In this document: positions 50,106-59,300 of the stretch, one piece after another | Position numbering within the stretch: position 1 is the stretch's first letter | Layout of the letters: every line of letters begins with the position of its first letter | NCBI RefSeq assembly: GCF_001429065.1 | Contig: NZ_LMIB01000001.1 | Span: forward strand, 248,588-312,587 | Length of the DNA: 64,000 nt | Source of the DNA: Sphingomonas sp. Root710 | Lineage (GTDB): Bacteria > Pseudomonadota > Alphaproteobacteria > Sphingomonadales > Sphingomonadaceae | Direction: 5' to 3' | Translations under genes and position numbers: made by a program | The notes under the pieces: model-generated | Seen by the model: only the letters and a program-made list of their open reading frames with translations | What the model was told of the DNA's origin: nothing | The model's database searches: none

Positions 50106-52298
50106 CTAGAACTTGTAGTTTAGCGATGCGCCAAAAGTTCTGCCGGGGGCGGTTACGGTGATGTCGGCATAAGACTGGAACTGAAGCGTCGTGGCGTAGG
50201 CCTCGTTTGTCAGGTTGCGTCCCCAGACCGCCACACTGAGCCGCTCGTCCTCCCCGATATTCCAGGAGATCGAGCCGTTCAGCAGATCGTAAGGCCGCTG
50301 CTGCAGCCGATTGTCGGGGTCGGAATACCAGCCGTCGCTGTGGAACCAGGCTCCATTCAGGACCACGCTTCCGCTGGACAGCGGCACACGGTAATTGAAC
50401 CCGAGATCGAGCGTCCATCGCGGCGTATAGGGTATGTCGTTCCCCTTGGCATTGAATGAGCCAATCGTATTGCCGCCGCCCGTCGCATTCGGCGTGGAGA
50501 GCTGAGCACCCGGGAAGTCCCTGAACTTCGAATTGAGCACGGACACGCCGCTCGTAAGAGTCAGTTCGTCCGTTGGCTTGGCGGTCACCTCAAGATCGAA
50601 ACCGTAAATGCGCGCCTTCGCCGCGTTACTGACCCTGATGAGACCATTTATGAAGCTCGAGACCTGAATGTTCGAATAATCATAGTAGAATGCAGATCCA
50701 TTCACGCGCAGGTGGCGGTCAAGTAGATCCGACTTCAGACCGACTTCATAAGCATCCAGCTTTTCGGGAAGGAAAGGATTGGGCGGGGAGAGGAGAGAGG
50801 CTGCATTGAACCCGCCACTCTTGAACCCGCGATTATACGACGCATAGACCAGAACATCGGGGTTGAAACGATGATCGAGCGCAACCCGCCAGGTAGGCTT
50901 GTTGACTGAAATCTTGCCGGTTGCGATTGTCGGTATGACAGCACCAGTCGCGATCACGGTTGTCGTGCCGCTCGCGTCGAGCTTCCGGGTCTCCCAGGAA
51001 TAACGACCGCCAATCGTCAGCGACGTCCTCTCATCAAATTTATAGGTACCCTGCGCGTAGATCGCCGGCGACTTGGTTCGCTGGCCTGACTCGAACCGCT
51101 GGAGGGCGGTGGGCAGGCGAATATTAACGTCTTTATAGTTCCCGTGATACCAGATGTAATAGGCACCCGCAGTCCAGACGAACGGCCCCGAGCTTTTCGA
51201 AATCAGCTGGAATTCCTGGCTGAACTGCGTGTCCCGGACGAGGTTGTTAGTCTGGATCACCGCAGCCGGGAAAGTGTCGATGTCGAAGATGAGCCGGCTG
51301 GTCGAGTCGCGATAGGCGGTCAGGCTGACGAAGTCGAAGCCGTCAAAACTGTGCGTGAGATTGACGCTGCCGCCACCCTGACGGTTCGTATAGGAGGGAC
51401 TGATGTTGCTGTAAGTGTCCCACTTTCCGCCGGTGAACGGTACGCCGTTGAACGGCGCGCTAACCTGCGGCGTCGAGCCGGTGACAGGCCGACGGTCAAG
51501 ACCCGCCATATGGGCATCGACATAGTCGCCGCTAATCGTCAGCTTGGTGTCCGGGCCGAGCTCGAACTTCCACTTGGAGCGGACGGCAAATTCCTTGGAA
51601 TCGCCGGTGTCGGCACCGGTCGTGAGGTTTCGGCCAAAACCGTCTCGCTGGTTGCGATAATAGACCGCCAGATCGGCGGCAACGCCATCGGCGAGGCCAC
51701 CCGTGACATACATCGATCCGGTGACGGTGTCCTTGTTGCCATATCCCCCGGTCAGCTTGCCGCTGAATTCCTGTTTAGGATCAAGCGTGGTGATCTGGAT
51801 AAGGCCGCCCGTCGCATTGCGGCCGAAGAGAGTGCCTTGCGGGCCCTTGAGGACGGCAACCTGGTCGATATTGGTGAGCGACAGCAACGTCGTATTGGAG
51901 GAAGCGTAATATACACCGTCGACATAGGTCGCGACGGAATTTTCGTTTCCGGCGATTGCGGTCGTGCTGCCGACACCGCGGATTCTTGGAGCGGCCGTTC
52001 CGCCGACCTGCGTGTAGGTCAAGCCCGGGGTTGCGGATGCGATATCGAGCGTGCCGGCGACTCCTTTCGCCGCAAGCTGTTCGCTGCTGAGCGCCGACAC
52101 GGCGATCGGAACGTCCTGGAGACGTTCAGCGCGACGCTGGGCCGTAACGACAATGTCTTCAATAGCCCCTTGCGCCTGATCCGTGTCGGCATTGGCTGCT
52201 TGTGGGGCCACGTCCTGCGCATGGGCGGCTACCGGAAGTATACCGGCCCCCAAGACGGTGCTCACGATCCAAAAACGTCGCAGTGCTGCAATAGCCAT
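50106..52298 (-). CDS. TonB-dependent outer-membrane receptor, copy 2
   Basis: A 730-residue receptor: signal peptide (RRFWIVSTVLGAGILPVAAHAQ), TonB-box-like EDIVVTAQRRAERLQDVPIAVSALSSEQLA, plug blocks RIRGVGSTTAIAGNENSVATYVDGVYY and VAVLKGPQGTLFGRNATGGLI, then a long barrel ending FGASLNYKF. It shares the overall block pattern with copy 1 but is clearly distinct. It probably takes up the substrate of the 52-58 kb pathway. It sits downstream of the lactonase gene on the same strand. Confidence 0.94.
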   Translation of the reverse strand: MAIAALRRFWIVSTVLGAGILPVAAHAQDVAPQAANADTDQAQGAIEDIVVTAQRRAERLQDVPIAVSALSSEQLAAKGVAGTLDIASATPGLTYTQVGGTAAPRIRGVGSTTAIAGNENSVATYVDGVYYASSNTTLLSLTNIDQVAVLKGPQGTLFGRNATGGLIQITTLDPKQEFSGKLTGGYGNKDTVTGSMYVTGGLADGVAADLAVYYRNQRDGFGRNLTTGADTGDSKEFAVRSKWKFELGPDTKLTISGDYVDAHMAGLDRRPVTGSTPQVSAPFNGVPFTGGKWDTYSNISPSYTNRQGGGSVNLTHSFDGFDFVSLTAYRDSTSRLIFDIDTFPAAVIQTNNLVRDTQFSQEFQLISKSSGPFVWTAGAYYIWYHGNYKDVNIRLPTALQRFESGQRTKSPAIYAQGTYKFDERTSLTIGGRYSWETRKLDASGTTTVIATGAVIPTIATGKISVNKPTWRVALDHRFNPDVLVYASYNRGFKSGGFNAASLLSPPNPFLPEKLDAYEVGLKSDLLDRHLRVNGSAFYYDYSNIQVSSFINGLIRVSNAAKARIYGFDLEVTAKPTDELTLTSGVSVLNSKFRDFPGAQLSTPNATGGGNTIGSFNAKGNDIPYTPRWTLDLGFNYRVPLSSGSVVLNGAWFHSDGWYSDPDNRLQQRPYDLLNGSISWNIGEDERLSVAVWGRNLTNEAYATTLQFQSYADITVTAPGRTFGASLNYKF

Positions 52299-52503
52299 TC
52301 TGTCCCCTCCCTCTTTTTGTCTCGCCCAAGCCTTGGATGGAATATTGGGCTAGCGAGCTCGACTATCGGCCGACTGAATGGATCCGCTTCCGGCACCACT
52401 TCGACCATCGCGTTCTCGCGTCAGTATGTGCTAGATAGCTCGGGCATCCCTGACCAATTGTGATTGCCGATCCCAGACATTGCGTCCCAACATGCTGATC
52501 ATC

Positions 52504-52521
52504 GGCAGGCTTAGGCCTGCC
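52504..52521 (-). terminator. short hairpin at the end of the SMP-30-like gene
   Basis: GGCAGGC-TTAG-GCCTGCC, a 7-bp stem overlapping the TAA stop of the lactonase-like gene; it may partially separate the upstream catabolic genes from the TonB receptor gene (start 52298). Confidence 0.4.
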
Positions 52522-53554
52522 AGTGAACCATCGGCAGGCCGGAGACGGGGCTTTGAAAATAGGGGATCGCGGTGCTCCGCAAGCCGCCTAAATAGACCGT
52601 GGAGAGGTCGGGCCCACCAAATGTGACGCTGGCGAGCCACGTGCAGATCTGACCGCCTGCGCCCATCAGCGTTTCAAATGGCACTGGCTTCCCGCTGTGG
52701 AAGGCTTGCTCAAAGGCAGCCGTTCCAGCCGGATCGCCATCGTCGAGAAGCTCGAGAACGTCACCTTGCGGCGTGATGGCGATCAGGCGCTCAGCAAAGA
52801 TCATCGTCGCCCACAGATTGCCATAGGCGTCGAAGGCAATACCGTCGATTACCCCGGTGCCGAGCGAGGATGGCCCGAATATTTCCCGGTCGCTTAGCGA
52901 ACCGTCGGCACCAACTCGCAGGCGCGTGACCCGTTTGCCTGTGGTTTCGGCAACGTAGAGCCATTCTTCTTTCGCATCGAGGCGGATCTCGTTGGTAAAG
53001 CTGAACCCATCTGCGACGATCCGCGGTCCCTTCTCGTCCAGGAGAACGATATATCCGTCGGAAAGCGACGGGGTCATCGCATCGCTCCACGGATTGATCA
53101 TCGTCGAGATCGTGATCCAAATCCGGTCCCGGCTGTCGCGCAGGACGAAGTTAACCTTGCCGAGCGGTCTGCCCTCGATGCTGTCAATCAGCACCGTGGT
53201 TTCGCCGGTCCTCGTCATCCGCTCGAGCCGATCGGTTCCGAAGTTCGAGATCAGGATATCGCCATTTGCGGCAAAGGCGAGGCCATTGGGTAGGGTCCCC
53301 GCGAGCAGGCTCGCCGCGGCATCCGCCCCCACGTCAAAATGGGTATCGACCGACTGCGCAATGAGGCGCTGGCTCCCGTCGGGAGCGATCCGCATCACCC
53401 CGCCGCGGGCATCGGCTGCCCAGAGGGTTCCATCCCGCTCCGCCAGGATACATTCCGGGCGCTGCAGATCGTGCCCGATCGTGCCGATCTTGCTCCTGTC
53501 GACAGAAAAGCCCAGGAGCGGGTTTGGCCCACGGCCATGTTGAATGAGGGTCAT
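52511..53554 (-). CDS. SMP-30/gluconolactonase-like beta-propeller protein
   Basis: A 347-residue six-bladed propeller. Family features: RPECILAERDGTLWAADARGGVMRI (metal Glu and strand), LPNGLAFAANGDILISNFG, the Asn in INPWSDAM, GFSFTNEIRLDAKEEWLYVAETTGKRVTRL (metal Asn), and IDGIAFDAYGNLWATM (metal Asp). Such enzymes hydrolyse lactones with a divalent metal. It overlaps the alpha/beta hydrolase gene by 4 bp (ATGA), so the two act together, probably on ring-cleavage or lactone intermediates. Confidence 0.9.
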   Translation of the reverse strand: MTLIQHGRGPNPLLGFSVDRSKIGTIGHDLQRPECILAERDGTLWAADARGGVMRIAPDGSQRLIAQSVDTHFDVGADAAASLLAGTLPNGLAFAANGDILISNFGTDRLERMTRTGETTVLIDSIEGRPLGKVNFVLRDSRDRIWITISTMINPWSDAMTPSLSDGYIVLLDEKGPRIVADGFSFTNEIRLDAKEEWLYVAETTGKRVTRLRVGADGSLSDREIFGPSSLGTGVIDGIAFDAYGNLWATMIFAERLIAITPQGDVLELLDDGDPAGTAAFEQAFHSGKPVPFETLMGAGGQICTWLASVTFGGPDLSTVYLGGLRSTAIPYFQSPVSGLPMVHWQA

Positions 53555-54699
53555 TCCATTCTCCCGAACCGATCGGCGATCCAGTCGGCGATGTAGCTGC
53601 GCACGACTTCTGAATTGTCGGCGCTCACATGCTCCACTCCGCCCTCACGATCGGTGAAGAATTTAAGCTCAAGATCCGGGCTGTTGATCGCCTGGTCGTG
53701 GCTCTGATGAGCATATTCGATGGGAATCTGCCGATCATTGGCGCCGTGGGTGATCAGGAAAGGAATGGTCATGTTCTGGAGGTGGCCCTCCAATGTGATG
53801 CGCGGGATCAGCTCCATGAATGATTCCATGTCGGGCTGTCCCCACACCCACATGACGTGGTCCCAATAATGTGGGACGGGCATGTCGCCCTCTCGAAGAA
53901 GGCGACGGCGTTGCAACTCGCCCCAATTATGGTTCGCACCCCATGCGACGCAGAGCTTGAAGCGCTTTTCGTAGCAGGCGGCGCGGGGCGAATAGTAGCC
54001 GCCAAGCGACCAGCCCATCATTCCGATGCGCTCGGGGTCCACATCGTCACGCCCCTCAAGATAATCGACGGCCGCCCCGGCCCAGCGCTCCGATTCCACT
54101 ACGGCCGTCAGGCCGCGCTTGCGCAGCGCCTCCCCGACACCCGGATGATCGATAGCCAGCATCGAGATCCCGCGATCAGCCAGCGTGTCGCGGGTGATCA
54201 GGTAGATCATTTCCTTTATGCTATCGAGACCATTGCAGAAAACCATGCACGGCCGCGGACCCTCGCCCTTGCCGCGAACAAACAGGCCGGGGAAGCTTTT
54301 GCCCTCATAGGGAATTTCGACAGGCTCCGCGTTCAGTCCGCCGGATTCGATCGCGCGCCCCATCGTGTCGAGCATCTTGTCGTACATCGGCCAGCGCGGC
54401 GCATAGTGGACGCTCTGCATGCGCTCGGCGGTCATATAATATGCGGTGGCGCGCTGGTATTTCTGCGATGCGCTGAGCCCATGGCCGGCGGCCATTGCTT
54501 CGTCGCCAAGCGCCACCAGCCTGTCTCCCATCGCGCCCCAGGCGTTGAAGAAGGCTTCGGTGCCTTCATCATCGCCCCGTTTGGCGATATCGCGCACTTC
54601 GTCGTTGGCGCGGTCGATCTCTCCCATCACGCCACCCATGGCGAGGGCGAGGTTGACCGACAAGTTCCAGACGTAATTGCCGGGAAAAGGCTCGTACAT
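53551..54699 (-). CDS. alpha/beta hydrolase with helical N-terminal region (C-C hydrolase/esterase type)
   Basis: 382 residues. About 140 helical residues precede the hydrolase core, as in 2,6-dihydropseudooxynicotine hydrolase and related VVP-type enzymes. The nucleophile elbow is IGMMGWSLGGYYSPRAA (Ser near residue 230); PRPCMVFCNGLDSIKEM forms the oxyanion region; the acid is in FLITHGANDRQIPIEYA and the His in GGVEHVSADNSEVV. Substrate is probably a beta-diketone or ester in the pathway. It lies 39 bp after the BKACE gene and is coupled to the lactonase gene. Confidence 0.9.
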   Translation of the reverse strand: MYEPFPGNYVWNLSVNLALAMGGVMGEIDRANDEVRDIAKRGDDEGTEAFFNAWGAMGDRLVALGDEAMAAGHGLSASQKYQRATAYYMTAERMQSVHYAPRWPMYDKMLDTMGRAIESGGLNAEPVEIPYEGKSFPGLFVRGKGEGPRPCMVFCNGLDSIKEMIYLITRDTLADRGISMLAIDHPGVGEALRKRGLTAVVESERWAGAAVDYLEGRDDVDPERIGMMGWSLGGYYSPRAACYEKRFKLCVAWGANHNWGELQRRRLLREGDMPVPHYWDHVMWVWGQPDMESFMELIPRITLEGHLQNMTIPFLITHGANDRQIPIEYAHQSHDQAINSPDLELKFFTDREGGVEHVSADNSEVVRSYIADWIADRFGRME

Positions 54700-54738
54700 T
54701 GGATCGATCCCTGTTGTGGCCGTGCGAAGCGGCGGTCC

Positions 54739-55665
54739 CTAGATTTCGGTGCGGTCGCCGCCCTTGAGGCCCAGCATGGCCCGAGCCTCTGCCGGGGATG
54801 CGGGTTCGTGTCCCATCTCAGCGAGGATGCGGACCGCCTTGGCCACCTGCTCGGCATTCGACACGGCGAACTTGCGCGGTTCGATAAACAAGCTGTCTTC
54901 CAGGCCGACACGTACATGTCCGCCCAGCAGCGCCGCCTGGGTGATGAACGGCATCTGATGACGGCCGGCGCCGAGCACCGACCATTGATAGGTGGACGCG
55001 CCGAACAGCCGGTCGGCAGTCTGTTTCATGAACATCAGATTGTCGAGATCGGCACCGATCCCGCCTAGAATCCCGAAGATCATCTGAATGAAGAAGGGCG
55101 CCTCGATCAGTCCGCGATCAACGAAGTGGGCGAGGTTATAGAGATGGCCGACATCGTAGCATTCATGCTCGAAGCGAGTTCCAGCTTCGCGAAGACTGGT
55201 TAGGATATAGTCGATGTCGCGAAACGTATTGCGGAAGATGTAGTCGTCCGAATTGACGACATAGGCTTCCTCCCAGCCGTGCTTCCAGTTGGTGATCCGC
55301 TTCGCCGCACCGAAATAGGCGAAGTTCATCGACCCCATATTCAGCGAGCACATTTCCGGCTTGAATCTGACCGCTGCGGCAAGCCGTTCTTCAACGGTCA
55401 TGCGCGTGCTGCCGCCGGTCGTGATATTGATCACGGCGTCGGTCCGCTGCTTGATGCGCGGCAGAAACTGCGCGAACACGTCCGGGTCACCCGTGGGCGC
55501 CCCCGTTTCGGGAATGCGTGCATGAAGGTGGATGATCGCGGCGCCGGCCTCCGCTGCTGCGACGGACTGCTCCGCAATCTCTTCCGGCGTCACAGGAAGC
55601 GCATCGGACATGGACGGCGTATGCACCGAACCTGTCATTGCGCAGGATATGATGACCTTGCTCAT
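54739..55665 (-). CDS. BKACE family beta-keto acid cleavage enzyme (DUF849)
   Basis: A 308-residue zinc TIM-barrel of the Kce/BKACE family, which converts a beta-keto acid plus acetyl-CoA into acetoacetate and a shorter acyl-CoA. The zinc ligands IIHLHAR (H46, H48) match the Kce positions. A Ser-rich TGGSTRMTVEERL, SLNMGSMNFAYFG, and the C-terminal HVRVGLEDS (Glu near residue 230) complete the site. Within the family, substrate is set by the variable loops and cannot be read here. 23 bp separate it from the FAD monooxygenase. Confidence 0.93.
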   Translation of the reverse strand: MSKVIISCAMTGSVHTPSMSDALPVTPEEIAEQSVAAAEAGAAIIHLHARIPETGAPTGDPDVFAQFLPRIKQRTDAVINITTGGSTRMTVEERLAAAVRFKPEMCSLNMGSMNFAYFGAAKRITNWKHGWEEAYVVNSDDYIFRNTFRDIDYILTSLREAGTRFEHECYDVGHLYNLAHFVDRGLIEAPFFIQMIFGILGGIGADLDNLMFMKQTADRLFGASTYQWSVLGAGRHQMPFITQAALLGGHVRVGLEDSLFIEPRKFAVSNAEQVAKAVRILAEMGHEPASPAEARAMLGLKGGDRTEI

Positions 55666-55687
55666 GAATGTGCCCTCGGAGTTACGG

Positions 55688-56827
55688 TCAATAGGCTTCC
55701 ATCAGCGCCTGTGTGGCGTTGTGGAGCAGCGCTCCGGGATCAGCGCCCGGTGTCAGAGCACCGGCCCATTCTTCCAACTCCCAGTCGCCGATCTGGCGAG
55801 AGGACTCGACGACAAACTTTGCCCGCGCAAAGCGGCGCGACATGAATTCCTCAAGAAGCGCTGGAACCGGGGCGTCACGCGCCATGAGTTCGGCCAGCAA
55901 CACTGCGTCTTCGATCGCCATTGCGGCACCCTGGGCGAGATGCGGGGTTGTACTATGTGCCGCGTCACCGATCAGCACGATCCTGCCCTTCATCCAAGGC
56001 GCCGGCAGAAGCATCGATTCCATGGGGCGGTAGACGACCTGAGCGGGATCGGTAATCAGCGGCTTCAGTTCGGAGATTAGCCCGGAATATTCATCAAGCC
56101 TCTGGCGCATCTCGACCGCCAGCTGTGCACCTTCCCATCGCGCTTCCTTACGCTCCGGTGTAACGATCAGCATGTACATCAGCGTCGGCGAAAGAGGTAC
56201 CAGCCCTACCTTGCTGCTGGGCCCCACATAAAGTTCACCCCATTCGACGCTGGCCGGGCGAGGGAGGTTGTAGCGCCACACCCCTTGGCCAGTGAATTCC
56301 GGCTTCAACCCGTCGCCGAACAACTTACGGCGCAGGTTCGAATATAGGCCGTCGCTGCCGACCACGAGATCATATCGGCCTGTGGTGCCGTCAGAGAAGG
56401 CGACATCGACCCCTTCGGGCGTATCCGCGAACGTGACGATCGAGGTGCCAAAGCGGATCGGCACGCCCAATTCGGCCGCGGCGCCGGTCAGAATACGGTG
56501 CAGCTTGGGTCGCGTGATGCCGTTATTTGGCGGAAAGTCTGGTGCGGCATCGCTGGTGGCCGGTGCGTCCATGAGCACCTTTCCGGCGGCATCGTAGATT
56601 CGCCAACCCGGAAATGGAGCGCCCTGTTCGACGCACGCCTGCGCCAGGCCCAATCGGTCGAGCGCGCGCAGCGTATTGTTCGGCTGGATGATCCCGACGC
56701 CGTAGACGGTGATCTCCGGCTCGATTTCAATGACTTCGACCGAAATACCTTGCTGCATGAGGGCGACGGCCGCAGTCAATCCCCCAATACCTGCTCCGAC
56801 CACAAGCGCGCTCGAAATAGCGGTCAT
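55688..56827 (-). CDS. FAD-dependent aromatic monooxygenase (salicylate/3-hydroxybenzoate hydroxylase type)
   Basis: A 379-residue class A flavin hydroxylase. GxGxxG lies in VVGAGIGGLTAAVAL (residues 8-22); YDLVVGSDGLYSNLRR is the DG motif; GRIVLIGDAAHSTTPHLAQGAAMAIEDAVLLAEL is the GD motif, with the FAD ribityl contact. The closest named group by motif is 3-hydroxybenzoate 6-hydroxylase/salicylate 1-hydroxylase. It likely adds a ring hydroxyl before the extradiol-type enzyme encoded just upstream; its start overlaps that gene by 4 bp. Confidence 0.92.
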   Translation of the reverse strand: MTAISSALVVGAGIGGLTAAVALMQQGISVEVIEIEPEITVYGVGIIQPNNTLRALDRLGLAQACVEQGAPFPGWRIYDAAGKVLMDAPATSDAAPDFPPNNGITRPKLHRILTGAAAELGVPIRFGTSIVTFADTPEGVDVAFSDGTTGRYDLVVGSDGLYSNLRRKLFGDGLKPEFTGQGVWRYNLPRPASVEWGELYVGPSSKVGLVPLSPTLMYMLIVTPERKEARWEGAQLAVEMRQRLDEYSGLISELKPLITDPAQVVYRPMESMLLPAPWMKGRIVLIGDAAHSTTPHLAQGAAMAIEDAVLLAELMARDAPVPALLEEFMSRRFARAKFVVESSRQIGDWELEEWAGALTPGADPGALLHNATQALMEAY

Positions 56828-57813
56828 GACTTTGCTCCCGATATCGCTTCATCGCCCAAATATTTGAATTCCCACGCCGGCTCCTCGATGAGGAAAGAGG
56901 GCAGATTGTGCACATGGTGCGCATATCCGAACAGCGGCACGGTCCAGTCGCGCGGGACCCAACTATCGTCGACATAGTCGGTGTCCGCGCCATACTCAGC
57001 TTCGCCGCCCGCGGGGCAGGGCAAATAGTAGAACAGTGCGGAGTCGATGCGATGCCGGCCAAGGCCAAAATGCGACGGTTCCCAACCTCTTCGCTGCATA
57101 TAGTTCGCGCCGATCATGATCTCGTCCACGTCCTCAACGCCGAAATTGGCATGATGGAAGCGGATCTGGCCGTCCATGTCGGGCAGCGGGGCGTTCGCAT
57201 TCAGCAATAGAAAGCTGTGATGGTTGATCGCACCATCGGCCCGCAAATAGGTGCCGAAGCCGCGCTGGATATCGGTGAGCCGAAAGCCGAGCCTGTCGAT
57301 CATGAACCGGTAAGCCGTGTCGAAATCGGCGACCGCGAACACGCAATGCGAAATGACTTTGGGCCGCGCACGGCGCCGCCATTTGCGATGCTGGTTCATG
57401 CGTCCCACATGTCCCGGCGCATTCAGAGGGTCGGGCGCACATGTGACAGCGGTTTTCGCGAACACCCGAAGGCCCATCGCGATGCCGAAGGGAGTCACGA
57501 ATCGAGCGGCGCCGTCTGGGCCGCGGCTAATCTCGCAGTCGACCGCAAGCTTCGCGACCAGGGCTTCGAGGGCCGCCACACTGTCTACACCCCAAATGAT
57601 CTCCTGAACGCCGTCGCCGACCACCTTGGACATCGTTGGTAATGCGGAATGACCATGCGGCAACAGCACCACTCGAGAGCCTTCCGGAAGCAAGAACACG
57701 GTCTGTCCGTCGGGCGCCTCTTCCCGAGTCAGCCCGAAATCCTCAAAAAACCGCGTCGATGTTTCGAGATTTTCGACCGCATAGGTCAGCCTCTCGATCC
57801 CGACAATCGCCAT
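56824..57813 (-). CDS. two-domain VOC protein, probable type I extradiol ring-cleavage dioxygenase
   Basis: 329 residues from ATG 57813 (MAIVGIERLTYAVENLET), five residues inside a longer frame from 57828. Two VOC (glyoxalase/bleomycin-resistance fold) domains, about 5-125 and 145-290, as in type I extradiol dioxygenases. In the second domain the metal triad fits ISHCVFAVAD (His), FHHANFGVED (His) and GGEAEYGADTD (Glu), with the second-shell His-Tyr in SHFGLGRHRIDSALFYY. That supports Fe(II) ring cleavage, although some VOC enzymes of this layout do other chemistry. It is the first gene after the LysR gene. Confidence 0.88.
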   Translation of the reverse strand: MAIVGIERLTYAVENLETSTRFFEDFGLTREEAPDGQTVFLLPEGSRVVLLPHGHSALPTMSKVVGDGVQEIIWGVDSVAALEALVAKLAVDCEISRGPDGAARFVTPFGIAMGLRVFAKTAVTCAPDPLNAPGHVGRMNQHRKWRRRARPKVISHCVFAVADFDTAYRFMIDRLGFRLTDIQRGFGTYLRADGAINHHSFLLLNANAPLPDMDGQIRFHHANFGVEDVDEIMIGANYMQRRGWEPSHFGLGRHRIDSALFYYLPCPAGGEAEYGADTDYVDDSWVPRDWTVPLFGYAHHVHNLPSFLIEEPAWEFKYLGDEAISGAKS

Positions 57814-57875
57814 CCCCGCCTCCAACATTGGTTTGGGCGAGTTAGACGTGGCGGGGCGCAGCTGGAAAATTGCTA

Positions 57876-57892
57876 TTTACAATGTTTACAAT
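57876..57892. promoter_or_regulatory. candidate operator: direct repeat TTTACAAT x2
   Basis: TTTACAAT at 57876-57883 and again at 57885-57892, one 9-bp period, in an AT-rich patch between lysR (stop 57951) and the VOC gene start (57813). AT-rich sequences with T-N11-A spacing are typical LysR-type targets; this one is well placed to control the catabolic operon. Confidence 0.4.
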
Positions 57893-57950
57893 CGGGGGGC
57901 GCAATGCCGACGGTTGGGGGCGTATATTGCCTTCGCGCCGGTATTTCGGG

Positions 57951-58946
57951 CTATCGAACCGCCTGCAAATTCGGCTTCAGGCTTTTTTCCTGATTGGGAG
58001 ACGCTGGCGAGGCGTACCGGATCGGCGTGCCGCTGCTCCAGGTTTCCGCCACCGTTCGCAACTTACCCCGGAGCCACGTATGGGCTGGGTCGTGCATATG
58101 CCGGGAATGCCAAAACATCGTCTCATGGAGTGTCGCCATATCGAATGGCGCAGGGAAAGTGCGAACGGGCAACGTTCTCGCAGCGACCTCGGCTAGTCGC
58201 GATTGGATGACGCCGACCAATTTGGAGCCGGCCACCATAGATGCCACCATGGAGAAGTCCGGTACAGTGAAGTTGGGTTTGAACATCGGCAGCCGCTGGC
58301 GAAGAGAGGCAATCTCGATTGTATTGACCGTGCCGATCATCTGCACGCTGACATGCGGATAGCCCAGCAGCTCGTCCAGGGAGGTTTGCTCGGTCGCTGG
58401 ATGGTCATTCGCGACGACACAGACGAATTCGTCTGAGAAAAGACGCTCGGAATGAAGCTTGTCGCCGCCATCGTCGTTGCCGAGCAGAGACAGGTCGTCT
58501 GCCGTTATGCACAGGTCCAACTCGCCGGAAATCATGCGCTTCACTGGGGCGTTGATCGGCAATATGCTCAGACGGACGCCGGGGGCAGCCTCCGAGATCT
58601 CCTTGACCACCAGCGATAGAAAGATCGACGTGCAATAATCCGACGCCATCAGCGTGAATTCGCGTGTGCTGGTTGTTGGATCGAAGACGGGTTCAGCGTG
58701 TATCAGCTGTTCAACGCCAAAGAGCGCTTGACGTACAGGCTCGACCAACGATGTGGCAAATGGCGTCAGTTCCATCTCACGACCGTTACGGATGAGCAAC
58801 TGGTCGTTGAACTGATAACGCAACCGCTGAAGCATGCCGCTCATCGTCGGCTGGGTGACGTTCAGCCGCTCGGCGGCGCGTGTTACATTCCGGTCGGAAA
58901 GCAGCGCGTTGAGAGCCGCCAACAAGTTAAGATCGAATCGAGCCAT
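57951..58946 (-). CDS. LysR family transcriptional regulator
   Basis: 331 residues. Winged helix at the N-terminus: FDLNLLAALNALLSDRNVTRAAERLNVTQPTMSGMLQRLR, close to the NodD-like branch. Residues about 90-300 form the periplasmic-binding-protein-like effector domain (VRLSILPIN...ELDLCITADD...FVCVVANDHPA). It lies upstream and on the same strand as the VOC-monooxygenase-BKACE operon, with a candidate operator in between. It probably controls that operon in response to a pathway intermediate. Confidence 0.93.
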   Translation of the reverse strand: MARFDLNLLAALNALLSDRNVTRAAERLNVTQPTMSGMLQRLRYQFNDQLLIRNGREMELTPFATSLVEPVRQALFGVEQLIHAEPVFDPTTSTREFTLMASDYCTSIFLSLVVKEISEAAPGVRLSILPINAPVKRMISGELDLCITADDLSLLGNDDGGDKLHSERLFSDEFVCVVANDHPATEQTSLDELLGYPHVSVQMIGTVNTIEIASLRQRLPMFKPNFTVPDFSMVASMVAGSKLVGVIQSRLAEVAARTLPVRTFPAPFDMATLHETMFWHSRHMHDPAHTWLRGKLRTVAETWSSGTPIRYASPASPNQEKSLKPNLQAVR

Positions 58947-59300
58947 TCCGTCCTCGCCGCCGTGGCTCCGTGAGGGTGATCCCCCCGGGCTCTAGCTTTC
59001 GTTACTCTGGAGACTGTCCGTCCCATCTGCAGAGTTAACACAGGTCCACCTCGCGGAAAACCGATATGAGGGGAGGGGAGATCAGCGTCAGGTACGTTGG
59101 CCGCTTTCGTGCCGCTGTCTGTGGGCCTCGATCGCTAGTTCTTCGACGGTCCCCCGAAACGGCGCTGGTGCCAGCATCCGGGCACCTTCGAGAAATCTTT
59201 GCGGCCGATCGGCCGCACTATATCGTGATCGGGTGGTCCCGTCGCAGAGCTTGCGGCCACCGCCCGCACCCGTCGCAGCGGTCAACGGCTTATGTGGTGA
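58947..59300. other. gap between lysR and the dehydratase gene, no gene seen
   Basis: About 350 bp without a supported coding sequence. It must contain the lysR promoter (lysR starts at 58946, minus strand) and the terminator of the dehydratase transcript coming from the right. An open frame at 59066-59500 plus runs antisense into the dehydratase gene and was not accepted. Confidence 0.5.
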
